From Apricaphanius iberus (taxonomy: Eukaryota > Chordata > Actinopteri > Cyprinodontiformes > Aphaniidae), in NCBI GenBank assembly GCA_028564705.1, contig JAPXFQ010001796.1:1-64000 (forward strand): DNA of 64,000 nucleotides, read 5' to 3'. The notes below the pieces were generated by a model, which saw only the letters and a list, made by a program, of their open reading frames with translations, was not told where the DNA came from and made no database searches. Position 1 is the stretch's first letter, and every line of letters starts with the position of its first letter. The position numbers were made by a program, and so were the translations under genes. Below are positions 21,492 to 33,344 of the stretch, piece after piece.

Positions 21492-22047
21492 TAGGGATGG
21501 GCATCGTAATGGATTTATCGGTTCTACTACTCTTAACGATACTCCTTATCGATCCGGTTCTTTATCGGTACTTTTTTTTAAAAGACAAAAAAAAGGGGAA
21601 AAACACAAATAATAAACTATAATTGTTTAATTTTTTAAATAATTGATACAGAAAAGCACAGAAAATAAATAACTACGAAATAAAAAGTAAGACATTTATA
21701 ATTTAATAAAAACACTGTATAAACAAACCATTTTATAAATCAAAAACTAAACATAATATGTTGTCTATTTAAAAAAGTTTAAGGTATTCAAATAAAAAAT
21801 ATCAAGCATAAGTTCCCCTTAAAATAATGCAAGTAAGAGCCAAAATGAAAGATTTTGAATGCTAAAGTGTGCGGTGCAAAATAAGCCCTGAGAACATTGA
21901 GAAGAACCGCTGCATCCTAAAGCTGCAGCACTCAGGCGGTCGAAAACTGTTTAAGACGACCGATAAGGCTGAAGCTTATCGGTCCAGGTGGAGCGTCAGA
22001 ATCAGCCCCGGGGCTGATTTAATACCGGGTTTCGGTACCGATCCCTA
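21492..22047. mobile_element. hAT-like miniature element, 556 bp
   Basis: Left end TAGGGATGGGCATCG and right end (reverse complement) TAGGGATCGGTACCG match at 12 of 15 positions. Flanks GTGAGGTT (21484-21491) and GTGAGGAG (22048-22055) agree at 6 of 8, consistent with an aged 8-bp duplication. The interior is AT-rich and non-coding, with a perfect hairpin: GACCGATAAG (21958-21967) pairs with CTTATCGGTC (21975-21984). Repeated ATCGGT and TTATCGG motifs near both ends could be transposase sites. Confidence 0.75.
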
Positions 22048-22544
22048 GTGAGGAGCGAGATGAATGTACGTGTGGTCTGCTATGAAAAATAATAACAAAT
22101 AATAGGTAAAGCTAAACAAAATTATGAATAAAATTAACATCTGCATATCAGCACCTGTGCTATACATCAAATAAATTAAATGTAATGTAGTCTTATTAAT
22201 CAAATGTCACAATTTAGGTATAGTAAGACGGTGAATAGAAACAAGTAAAAATAAAAATTCCCTCTGATGACTTATGACCTGAATCATATCAACTCAAAGC
22301 TGTTATGTTAACAATTATACCCTCACTTCTCATTTACACTGAATACAGGGTGGGCTGAATTTTAGTGTCTGATTATAAGAATCTTCTTGTCCAGAAAACA
22401 AAACAGCACAAACCACTACCAATATTAAAGTTCCTCACTTAGAAACAACACCTGATTCGAGACCTACAGAGGAAAAAGACGCACCTCATTATATTAATAC
22501 ATTAATGTTTTAAAAACCCAAAGGTTTGAACTTTGAGAGAATCT
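22048..22544. other. Non-coding DNA, nothing recognised
   Basis: AT-rich unique sequence between the hAT-like element and the LINE ORF1 fragment. No coding or structural signal. Confidence 0.5.
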
Positions 22545-22870
22545 GAACTAGTGAGAATCTGAATGTATTTCTGAGAAAAGTGTATAAAGTCTGATCCGAT
22601 CGGCACAGTCCCACATCTTTTTAGCAAACTTACACACTGAAGCAACACTAATTTTAGTGACCTCCGATTGGCGTAACCGGGTGTGATTACCGCCAGCGTG
22701 AATAACAATCTTACTGTAATTACGTTTATCCTTAGCCAGCAGTTTCAGGTGGGATTTTATGTTCTGGCCCCTGGAAAACATGTGACTATGGTTGATGGTG
22801 TCTCTAAAGCCACGTTTCGGACTATGGAGCTGCTAATTACCAGAGTCTGTTCCTCAGTTGGTCTCTAAGT
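22545..22870 (-). pseudogene. SGNH esterase-like fragment of a LINE ORF1
   Basis: The minus strand reads [20 protein letters not shown], then [13 protein letters not shown] and KIVIHAGGNHTRLRQSEV, then VCKFAKKM. The IVIH.GGN.TRLRQSEV block resembles an SGNH-hydrolase GxND-type motif (here N-H instead of N-D) found in ORF1 of some fish LINEs; CR1-group ORF1 proteins are known to carry an esterase domain. The frame is lost after about residue 60 (CADRIRLYTLF onward no longer matches), and no ORF2 is adjacent. Degraded copy. Confidence 0.6.
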
Positions 22871-23426
22871 GGAGAAAACCTGTTAGAAACGTGGACAGGT
22901 TGGTGGTTCCCTTTGGGCTGGGAACTAAGCTTTCTACGTACCGTCGGCCTGAGATCCCAGCTGTGTTGGTTCTGTTGGAGGACCGCTAGTTGGTTCTATC
23001 CTTGTTGGGCCTCTAACTCTGAAACTCTCGCCTCCAAAGAAAATGCTACATTTATTACACTTACCATTATCACTAAAGGAGGCGGGGGAGTAACTAAACA
23101 TCTGACACAGAGAACAGGAGAGAGGAGCTACAGAGGGAGAAAGAGACGGAAAGGATGTAGCCATAGCTGCTACGAAGCTAAGCTAACGAGCTAGCTAGAT
23201 CTTAGCACACCGAGAACAACCGTGTAAAACAGAAAGGGTTCCCAAAACGTAAAGTAAACACCAACTAGAAATAAGTGTAGTAGTGTGTTTGTTAGTTAAA
23301 ATAACTTAGAAAAACCTCAATAACGAGAAAAACAGATCAATGGAAGAGAATCTGAGCACCAAGCAGCTCTGAGGAGCTCAGCAGTGACAACAGGAAGTGA
23401 TGCAATAACAACAGGAAGTGATGCAA
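22871..23426. other. Non-coding DNA upstream of the LINE ORF1 fragment
   Basis: Minus-strand sequence around 22900-23060 may be the more N-terminal part of the same decayed ORF1, but no convincing motif was found. The rest is unique, with GCTAGCTAG-like runs at 23180-23200. Confidence 0.4.
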
Positions 23427-23462
23427 TATGGCTTATCCATCCATCCATCCATCCATCCATGG
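23427..23462. repeat. (ATCC)n microsatellite
   Basis: About eight copies of the tetranucleotide CATC/ATCC, immediately before the SINE-like segment. Confidence 0.9.
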
Positions 23463-23560
23463 AGTAGTTGGCTTATAGCTGTGGGTTGCAGGTTGGATTC
23501 TAGCATCCTCCTGTCTCATGTCAATGTGCCCCTAGGCAAGGCACTTACCAGACTGATGGT
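23463..23560 (+). repeat. tRNA-derived SINE-like fragment
   Basis: GTGGGTTGCAGGTTGGATTC resembles a Pol III B box (GGTTCGANTCC, here diverged) and is followed by CCCCTAGGCAAGGCACTTAC. The latter matches the CCTTGGGCAAGGCACTTAAC block common after the tRNA-like head of fish SINEs. Short and diverged. Confidence 0.55.
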
Positions 23561-24919
23561 TCTGTGGATCAGGTTCAGAGCGGCTGCAGTTCTGGGTCTC
23601 TGCTGATCCGCTCTGGCTGTTGCTGCCAACATGGCTGCAGGTGTCCACAGACTGAAGCGCTAGCATAGGAGGAGAGGGGAGGCCTCCGCTCTCTGCAAAG
23701 AGAACTAAAGTGTTAGGAATAATAAGTATTGTTTTATGGCCCATCCTTTAATATCTTCCATCTATATTCTCTGGGTAATGAAGCATGCTGTGGGTCTCCC
23801 CCTGCAGTTCAACCTAACTTTTAATTGCTCAGTAATTAAGCTTGTTTCATAAGAATGTCTGGATGTGTGTGGGAGGATGTTTCCCTCCTTCATACGATCA
23901 GTTTTCGTTATTATCCACAGGGGAGAAATGTTGGAGTGTTTGAGACAGAAAGAGAAATCTGCAGATCTGGTTCTGAGGCGTCATCGTGGCGGACGGACCT
24001 GATCGTCAGGAAGTCGTCCATCAGTGATTAAAGGACGTCTCCATCAGCTGATGGTGTCCAACGGGGATTCCTGAGGGGATAATTAGCAGCTGAGTTAATG
24101 CTCAGCGCGTCTAGCAGCAACGCTGGCAGCAGTTCTTGGAGCGGCTCAGGTGTGCCGCTGCTACCTGGGATCTCTCCTGCTGCTTTTAAAGGGATAATCC
24201 CCCAAAAACGTGTCCGTCCCCAGACTTCCTCCAGAGTTTTCTTCCTTCAGGATGACGATAATGAAGCGCTCCTTCAGCCTCTCCCTGCTGTCTGTCACGC
24301 TCACAGTCAGAGATGATAAATGGGGGCTGGTGCATTATGTATGGATGTTTTGTTCATCCCAGCACTTACTGCGGCCTTCCTGAGCCTGGCGCCCCCTCCT
24401 GCCAGCCTTCTGCCCCATTTCCTCCTCTGGATCAACATCTGCAGCATTAATCTTTAAATCTGCTGTTTTGTCTGAGCGGCTGTTTGTTTAGTCATTAAAA
24501 TGGAAGAAGAGCTGAGAGCAGCTTCAGCTCCAACACGGTCCAGTTAAGTGGAACCACGGTAAAAAATTCATGGAACAAATAGAACCAGAAATTCATATCC
24601 GTGTTTCAACTGAAGTTAAAGTGGTTCCTAAACATGAACATGAGGAGGCGACATGTTCAGAAGATCATCTGCTGAAGGAGATCAGATGAGACTGAAGAAA
24701 TGGAGCCTGAGATGCTGTCAGCACCACCTCCTCCACATCTACAGCTACTCTGCTGTTACATGAGGACGCAGTCATGAAGGTCCGATCAGCTCAGAACCAC
24801 TGCAGGTCCAGAACCTGGACGTCTCTGGTGATGAGGGAGCATCAGGAGGTCCACGGATCATTTTCGACGCGTCCAGGACTCTTTTTTAAAACAGTTAAAG
24901 TAAAATCAACACTTAGCAT
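23561..24919. other. Unique non-coding DNA
   Basis: No protein or RNA gene recognised. 23760-24120 includes homeodomain-like TAATTA/TTAATT sites (near 23820-23840 and 24080-24095) and looks less decayed than the surrounding repeats; a conserved non-coding element is possible but cannot be judged from one sequence. Confidence 0.45.
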
Positions 24920-26639
24920 GTTTAGCTAAGTTTAGCTAACAGCTAAAGTAAGCACAGTTAGCTAGTGAGTTAGCTTTCCGATCCAATAGGAAAGTCTCTG
25001 TTTCTGCGTGTTTGATGGTGTAGAAATGTTTTATGTGGGTCCATCTAGTGTAGGCTTCACCTAAAACTACTCTAGTTTCTGTTAGCTAGCTTGTTAAGTT
25101 AGCTAGTGAGTTTGTTTACCGATGCAGGAGGAAAGTCTCTGTTTCTGCGTGTTTGATGGCGTAGAAATGTTTTATGTGGGTCCATCTAGTGTAGGCTTCA
25201 CCTAAAACTACTCTAGTTTCTGTTAGCTAGCTAATTAAGTTAGCTAGTGAGTTTGTTTACCGATGCAGGAGGAAAGTCTCTGTTTCTGCGTGTTTGACGG
25301 CGTAGTAATGTTTTATGTGAATCCATCTAGTGTAGGCTTCACCTAAAACTACTCTAGTTTCTGTTAGCTAGCTAGTTAAGTTAGCTATTGAGTTAGCTTA
25401 CCGATCTAGGAGGAAAATCTCTGTTTCTGCGTGTTTGATGGTGTAGAAATGTTTTATGTGGGTCCTACTAGTGTAGGCTTCACCTAAAACTACTCTAATT
25501 TCTGTTAGCTAGCTAGTTAGGTTAGCTAGTGAGTTAGCTTACCGATCCAGGAGGAAAGTCTCTGTTTCTGCGTGTTTGATGGTGTAGAAATGTTTTATGT
25601 GGGTCCTACTAGTGTAGGCTTCACCTAAAACTCTAGTTTCTGTTAGCTAGCTAGTTAAGTTAGCTAGTGAGTTAGCTTACGATCCAGGAGGAAGTTCTGT
25701 TTCTGCGTGTGTTTGATGGTGTAGAAATGTTTTATGTGGGTCCTACTAGTGTAGGCTTCACCTAAAACTGCTCTAGTTTCTGTTAGCTAGCTAGTTAAGT
25801 TAGCTAGTGAGTTAGCTTACCAATCCCGGAGGAAAGTCTCTGTTTCTGCGTGTGTTTGATGGTGTAGAAATGTTTTATGTGGGTCCATCTAGTGTAGGTT
25901 TCACCTAAAACTACTCTAGTTTCTGTTAGCTAGCTAGTTAAGTTAGCTAGTGAGTTAGCTTACCGATCCAGGAGGAAAATATCTGTTTCTGCGTGTGTAT
26001 GATGGTGTAAAAATGTTTTATGTGGGTCCATCTAGTGTAGGCTTCACCTAAAACTACTCTAGTTTCTGTTACCTAGCTAGTTAAGTTAGCTAGTGAGTTA
26101 GCTTACCGATCCAGGAGGAAAGTCTCTGTTTCTGCGTGTTTGATGGTGTAGAAATGTTTTTTGTGGGTCCTACTAGTGTAGGCTTCACCTAAAACTAGTC
26201 TAGTTTCTGTTAGCTAGCTAGTTAAGTTAGCTAGTGAGTTAGCTTACTGATCCAGGAGGAACGTTTCTGTTTCTGCGTGTGTTTGATGGTGTAGAAATGT
26301 TTTATGTGGGTCCTACTAGTGTAGGCTTCACCTAAAACTACTCTAGTTTCTGTTAGCTAGCTAGTTAAGTTAGCTAGTGAGTTAGCTTACCGATCCAGGA
26401 GGAAAGTCTCTGTTTCTGCGTGTTTGATGGTGTAGAAATGTTTTATGTGGGTCCATCTAGTGTAGGCTTCACCTAAAACTACTCTAGTTTCTGTTAGCTA
26501 GCTAGTTAAGTTAGCTAGTGAGTTAGCTTACCGATCCAGGAGGAAAGTCTCTGTTTCTGCGTGTGTTTGATGGTGTAGAAATGTTTTATGTGGGTCCATC
26601 TAGTGTAGGCTTCACATAAAACTACTCTAGTTTCTGTTC
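24920..26639. repeat. 141/143-bp tandem satellite
   Basis: TAGGCTTCACCTAAAACTAC or close variants recur at 25051, 25192, 25333, 25474, 25615, 25752, 25895, 26038, 26179, 26322, 26463 and 26606, mostly 141 or 143 bp apart. The 2-bp difference is GTGTTTGATGG against GTGTGTTTGATGG. Each unit has a near-palindromic GTTAGCTAGCTAGTTAAGTT, a CGATCCAGGAGGAAAGTC block and TTTCTGCGTGT. Two alternative sub-blocks (CCATCTAGTG or CCTACTAGTG) alternate among units. About 12 copies, the first partial. No open frame persists. Confidence 0.96.
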
Positions 26640-27624
26640 ATCTGCGGTCACTCCTCTCCTGAGACAGATAACAAAATCTCTGGTGCTCTGAAGCAGCTGC
26701 TGGACTTGCTGAATCCACCATTCTTCCCAGTATCAGCCCAGATGTGCCGACCATATAGTGGGATCATAGAGACCGTAACGGTCAACCTGCAATGGCGCCT
26801 ACCACTGGTTGGTAGACGGAAACATAACATCATTGTAATGTCCATTTTAAATGCATATTTTATTATATTTTAATTCAAATATAATTTTTGCATACCATTT
26901 TATTTATATAGAACTTTTAAACGACACAAGGCCACAAAGTGCTGTACAGAAGAAATTACAGTTAAACACAAAATATTTATTTAAGGAAATGTTTTACTTT
27001 CATTCTACATCCCCTAAAAGCCCCATGGATGTATTATATTTTTATGATACTGTGTCGTATTCAAACGTGTACTTCAGGTCCAGGGTAATGATGTCATGTG
27101 ACCTGATGACATCATCCCCTTGCTTCAGAGGGTCCAGACTGGGCCGCCAGAACATTTCTACACAAGATTACATATTTTAGTATTTTAAAGCTGAACTTTA
27201 TTTAGTTAAACTTATTAAACTTGGGATTGGAGGAAGTCATCCAGCTGCAGATGATTTGGGTTGGATCTACGATGGTCTTTGTTTCATCTGTGACTGCAGC
27301 TGCTCTAGAACCTGATCCTGAAGGTTCTCCATCCCGTCCTTCATGGTTCCGTGTTCTGCTAACAGCCCGATGAAGTTAGCCTACTCTTCATCACAAAAAG
27401 CTCCCTGAGCCGCCATGAAACAGGATCAGCCTCATCCTGTCAGCAGCGTGACGCACGGTGGGACGGCTCCGCCCACACAGGGCCGCAGTGGGCGGGGCTA
27501 TCAGCTCAGTGAGGGTGGGGTCTCTAGAAGGTTACAGCTCCATCTGAATGAGACCGACCTTCATGCTTCATGCTGCAGCTACAAGCTGGTGGAGCTCAAG
27601 ATGCTGGTACTGTCCCACTGTCTC
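26640..27624. other. Non-coding DNA with a retroelement tail fragment
   Basis: Contains TTTTATTTATATAGAACTTT at about 26899, followed by CACAAAGTGCTGTACAGAAG, a reverse-complement retroelement tail of the TTTATATAGC type. A short open frame at 27415-27627 begins in a favourable context (GCCGCCATGA) but has no recognisable domain, runs into the 29-bp minisatellite and is not called. Confidence 0.45.
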
Positions 27625-30600
27625 TGATGGGGACAGGTATGTCCTACTGTCTGTGAAAGGGACAGGTACGTCCCACTGTCTGTGATAGGGACAGGTACGT
27701 CCCACTGTCTGTGATAGGGATAGGTATGTCCTACTGTCTGTGATGGGGACAGATATGTCCTACTGTCTGTGAAAGGGACAGGTACGTCCCACTGTCTGTG
27801 ATAGGGACAGGTATGTCCTACTGTCTGTGAAAGGGATAGGTATGTCCCACTGTCTGTGATAGGGACAGGTATGTCCTACTGTCTGTGAAAGGGACAGGTA
27901 CGTCCCACTGTCTGTGATAGGGACAGGTACGTCCTACTGTCTGTGATAGGGACAGGTACGTCCTAATGTCTGTGAAAGGGACAGGTACATCCAACTGTCT
28001 GTGATAGGGACAGGTACGTCCCACTGTCTGTGAAAGGGACAGGTATGTCCCACTGTCTGTGATAGGGATAGGTACGTCCTAATGTCTGTGAAAGGGACAG
28101 GTACATCCAACTGTCTGTGATAGGGACAGGTACGTCCCACTGTCTCTGAAAGGGATAGGTATGTCCCACTGTCTGTGATAGGGACAGGTACGTCCTAATG
28201 TCTCTGATAAGGACAGGTACGTCCTACTGTCTCTGATGGGGACAGATACGTCCTACTGTCTCTGATCGGGACAGATATGTCCTACTGTCTCTGATGGGGA
28301 CAGATACGTCCTACTGTCTCTGATGGGGACAGGTACGTCCTACTGTCTCTGATGGGGACAGATACGTCCTACTGTCTGTGATAGGGACAGGTACGTCCCA
28401 CTGTCTCTGAAAGGGATAGGTATGTCCCACTGTCTGTGATAGGGACAGGTACGTCCTAATGTCTCTGATAAGGACAGGTACGTCCTACTGTCTCTGATGG
28501 GGACAGATATGTCCTACTGTCTCTGATGGGGACAGATACGTCCTACTGTCTCTGATGGGGACAGGTACGTCCTACTGTCTCTGATGGGGACAGATACGTC
28601 CTACTGTCTCTGATAGGGACAGGTACGTCCTACTGTCTCTGAAAGGGACAGGTACGTCCAACTGTCTCTGTTTGGGACAGGTACGTCCTACTCTCCCTGA
28701 TGGGGACAGGTACATCCCACTGTCTCTGATAGGGACAGGTACGTCCTACTGTCTGTGAAAGGGACAGGTACGTCCCACTGTCTCTGAAAGGGACAGGTAT
28801 GTCCAACTGTCTCTGATGGGGACAGATATGTCCTACTGTCTCTAATGGGGAAAGATATGTCCCACTGTCTCTGATAGGGACAAGTACTTACCACTGTCTG
28901 TGATAAGGACAGGTACGTCCTACTGTCTCTGATGGAGACAGGTACGTCCTACTGTCTCTGATAAGGACAGGTACGTCCTACTGTCTCTGATGGAGACAGG
29001 TACGTCCTACTGTCTGTGATAAGGACAGGTACGTCCTACTGTCTCTGATAAGGACAGGTACGTCCTACTGTCTGTGATAAGGACAGGTACGTCCTACTGT
29101 CTCTGATAAGGACAGGTACGTCCTACTGTCTCTGATGGGGACAGATACGTCCTACTGTCTCTGATAAGGACAGGTACGTCCTACTGTCTCTGATAGGGAC
29201 AGGTACGTCCTACTGTCTGTGATAAGGACAGGTACGTCCTACTGTCTCTGACAAGGACAGGTACGTCCTACTGTCTCTGACAAGGACAGGTACGTCCTAC
29301 TGTCTCTGATGGAGACAGGTACGTCCTACTGTCTCTGATAAGGACAGGTACGTCCTACTGTCTCTGATGGGGACAGGTACGTCCTACTGTCTCTGATCGG
29401 GACAGATATGTCCTACTGTCTCTGATAAGGACAGGTACGTCCTACTGTCTCTGATGGGGACAGGTACGTCCTACTGTCTCTGATGGGGACAGGTACGTCC
29501 TACTGTCTCTGATGGGGACAGGTACGTCCTACTGTCTCTGATGGGGACAGATATGTCCTACTGTCTCTGATAAGGACAGGTACGTCCTACTGTCTCTGAT
29601 GGGGACAGGTACGTCCTACTGTCTCTGATGGGGACAGGTACGTCCTACTGGCTCTGATGGGGACAGGTATGTCCTATTGTCTCTGATGGGGACAGATATG
29701 TCCCACTGTCTATGATGAAGACAGATATGTCCAACTGTCTCTGATAGGGACAGGTACGTCCCGCTGTCTGTGATGGGGACAGGTACGTCCTACTGTCTCT
29801 GATGGGGACAGTTATGTCCTACTGTCTCTAATGGGGAAAGATATGTCCCACTGTCTATGATGAGGACAGATATGTCCTACTGTCTCTGATAGGGACAGGT
29901 ATGTCCTACTGTCTCTGATGGAGACAGGTACGTCCTACTGTCTCTGATGGGGACAGATACGTCCTACTGTCTCTGATGGGGACAGGTATGTCCTACTGTC
30001 TCTGATGGGGACAGATATGTCCTACTGTCTCTGATAAGGACAGGTACGTCCTACTGTCTCTGATGGGGACAGATACGTCCTACTGTCTCTGATGGGGACA
30101 GGTACGTCCTACTGTCTCTGATGGGGACAGATACGTCCTACTGTCTATGATGAGGACAGATATGTCCTACTGTCTCTGATGGGGACAGGTACGTCCTACT
30201 GTCTCTGATGGGGACAGGTACGTCCTACTGTCTCTGATGGGGACAGGTACGTCCTACTGTCTCTGATGGGGACAGGTACGTCCTACTGTCTCTGATGGGG
30301 ACAGATATGTCCTACTGTCTCTGATGGGGACAGGTACGTCCTACTGTCTCTGATGGGGACAGATACGTCCTACTGTCTCTGATGGACAGGTATTATACGT
30401 CCTACTGGCTCTGATGGGGACAGGTACGTCCTACTGTCTCTGATGGGGACAGATATGTCCTACTGTCTCTGATGGGGACAGGTACGTCCTACTGTCTGTG
30501 ATAAGGACAGGTACGTCCTACCGTCTGTGATAAGGACAGGTACGTCCTACCGTCTGTGATAAGGACAGGTACGTCCTACTGTCTCTGATAGGGACAGATA

Positions 30601-32335
30601 CGTCCTACTGTCTCTGATGGGGACAGGTACGTCCTACTGTCTCTGATGGGGACAGGTACGTCCTACTGTCTCTGATGGGGACAGGTACGTCCTACCGTCT
30701 GTGATAAGGACAGGTACGTCCTAGCCGTCTGTGATAATGACAGGTACGTCCTAGCTGTCTCTGATGGGACAGATACGTCCTACTGTCTCTGATGGTGACA
30801 CCAGATACAACATCTACTGGCTCTGATGGGACATGTTAACGTCCTACTGTCTCTGATGGGGACAGATACGTCCTACTTGCTCTGATGGGACAGGGTACGA
30901 TCCTACTGTATCTGATGGGGACAGATACGTCCTACTGTCTTCTGATGTGGACCAGATACATCCTACTGGCTCTGATGAGGGAGACAGGTACGTCCTACTG
31001 TCTCTGATGGGAAAGATACGTCCTAAACTGGCTCTGATGGGGACAGATACGTCCTACTGTCTATATTCTGATGGGGACAGATACATCCTACTGGCTCTGA
31101 TGGTGACAGTACGTCCTAACTTGTCTCTTGATGGTGAAGATATGTCCCTACTGTCTCTGAAGGGGACAGGTACATCCTAACAGTCTGTGATAAGGACAGG
31201 TACGTCCTAACCTTCAGTTGATAAGGACATGTACGCCCTATAAGAAGCCTTCTGTGATAAGGACAGTAGTCCTACTGTCCTCTGATTGGAGCCGACAGAT
31301 ACGTCCTATCTGTCTCTGATGGGGACAGATACGTACTACTACAGGCTCGATGGTGACAGGTACGTCTTCTACAGGTCTCTGATGGGGACAGATACGATCC
31401 TACTGTCTCTGCAGGGGACAGATACTTCCTACTGGCTTCTGATTGGGGACAGTTACGTCCTACTGTGCTCTGATGGGGACAGGTACTGTCCTACTGTCTC
31501 TGTGATGGGGACAGATATCGGTCCTACAGTCGACTGAATGGGGACAGTACTCCTAACTGTCTCCTGATGGGGACAGATACGTCCTACTGTCTCTTGATGG
31601 GGACAGTTTATGTCCCACTGTTCATCTGATGGGGACCGGTTACGTCTACTGGCACCTGATGGGGACATGAAACGTTCCTACTGGCTCTGATGGGGGACGA
31701 GGTACTCCCTACTGTCTCTGATGGGGACAGGTATGGTGTCTCTACGTCATCTGATGGAGACAAGGTACTGTCCTAACCGTCCTGTGATGAAGGACAGGTA
31801 CGTCCTACCTCTGTGATAAGACAGGTACAGTCCAACTGACTGTCTCTTGATAAGGACAGATATGTCCTATCTGGCTCGATGGGGACATGTACGTCCTACT
31901 GACCTCTGATGAGGGACAGATACGTCACTACTTGCTCTGATGGGGACAGGTAACGTTCCTACGTGTCTCTGATGGGGACAGATATGTCCCACGTCTCTGA
32001 TGGGGACAGATTGTTCCTAACTGTCTCATGAGTGATAAGGTACGTCCTACCGTCTGTGATAAGGACAGGTACGTCCTACTGTCTCTGATAAGGACAGATA
32101 CGTCCTACTGTCTCTGATGGATACAGGTACGTCCTACCGTCTGTGATAAGGACAGGTACGTCTACCGTCTGTGAAATGGACAGGTACGTCGCTACCGGTC
32201 TTTGATTAAGGACAGGTACGTTCCCCTACTTCTCTGAAAGGAAGATATGTCCTACTGGCTCTGATGGGGATAGGTACGTCCTACTGTCTCTGATTGGGAC
32301 AGGTACGTCCTACTGTCTCTGATGGGGACAGATGT
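27625..32335. repeat. 29-bp minisatellite array
   Basis: About 160 copies of a 29-bp unit: TACTGTCTCTGAT followed by GGGGACAGGTACGTCC or AAGGACAGGTACGTCC, with GTGAT/CTGAT, GGTA/GATA and TACG/TATG variants. Variants are grouped: GTGAAAGGGACAGG units dominate 27640-28190, GATGGGG and GATAAGG units dominate later. From about 30720 to 32250 units have many irregular 1-3 bp indels, while before and after they are regular. 29 is not a multiple of three, so open frames here are short and repeat-derived. Confidence 0.96.
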
Positions 32336-33344
32336 GGATCTGATGGATATTGTTTCCCTGTTGTGTTTATTTCATGAAGCTAATATTTCATAATGGAGGA
32401 AAATGTCTTTAAGGTTTTCAGGACGAAGCTTTTGGTTGGACGACTAAGACTTTAACTCCGCCCCTCTTGATTAAATGACCCACTGTGGTTCTGAAGAGTT
32501 CTGGACCGTTTAACATCAGTTGTTGATGATGCTGACTGAGACTCTGTCTGATCCAGTTCTGGTGAGACTTTAGATAGTTCTCTGGTTCTGGTTCTGGTTG
32601 AAGCCCTTTCTGTCCGGCGGATGGATCTTTGGACCTGGTGAGGAGAGGGAAACTGAAGGCTCAGAGGTTTGGTTCTACAGAACCTTTGTCCTTGATGCTT
32701 CCTGTTTAGGAGAAGCCAGAAGAACCTGGAGAACGACCAGCTCAGCTCAAAGGTTCTGTAGAACAGGTTCTGGATGCTGGACCCAGGAGAACCTTTTCTG
32801 TGTCTGTGTCATGACCCTGCTCCCATCAGTGTGAACCTTGTCCAGCTTCCTCCTCTCAGTCTGCTGCTGATGATTGTTCATTATTATTCTTTCAACTCCC
32901 ACAATCCTCTGCTCCAGCTCCAATTACCATGAGACAGAGAGCTTGGCGAGGAACGCCTCATTACGGACCGGCGCCGCTGCCAACCCAAGCAGCCCCAACG
33001 CCTGGTTTTTGTGGGTCGATCTAACGCAGGAAAAGCAAAAAAAAAAATAAAAACCCAATCATCAACAAGAAAAACCACTCTGTGTTCAGGCTCGCTGTCC
33101 CCAGAGGACGTCTCCAGCACCATAATGGCCGCCGTGCCAGCTGGGACGGGGAGCTCTTCCTCTCTGATGGAACGCGGGACGCCGAGGGACGACGCTTTGT
33201 TGGCGTGGAGCAGAGGAATGATGGGACAGCGCTCCAGCAGAGGCTCATGGGACGGACGGCTGTTAAAGATATGGACTCTGGAAACAGGCGTGTTCATTTA
33301 CACACGCGTGTGATAGTGGACTGACACTGACGGTTTGTTCTGGA
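32336..33344. other. Unique DNA with a GC-rich island of uncertain nature
   Basis: 32880-33310 is richer in GC and CpG than its surroundings and stays open on both strands (plus 33011-33313, minus 32884-33297), but neither product has a recognisable motif and both overlap. The minus start context is poor and no convincing splice sites were found. It may be an exon of an unrecognised gene, a CpG island or a conserved non-coding element. Confidence 0.35.

Noticed and set aside
27415..27627. 70-codon frame with a good start context (GCCGCCATGA)
   Set aside because: No recognisable domain, ends inside the 29-bp minisatellite, and contains no evidence of splicing or conservation.
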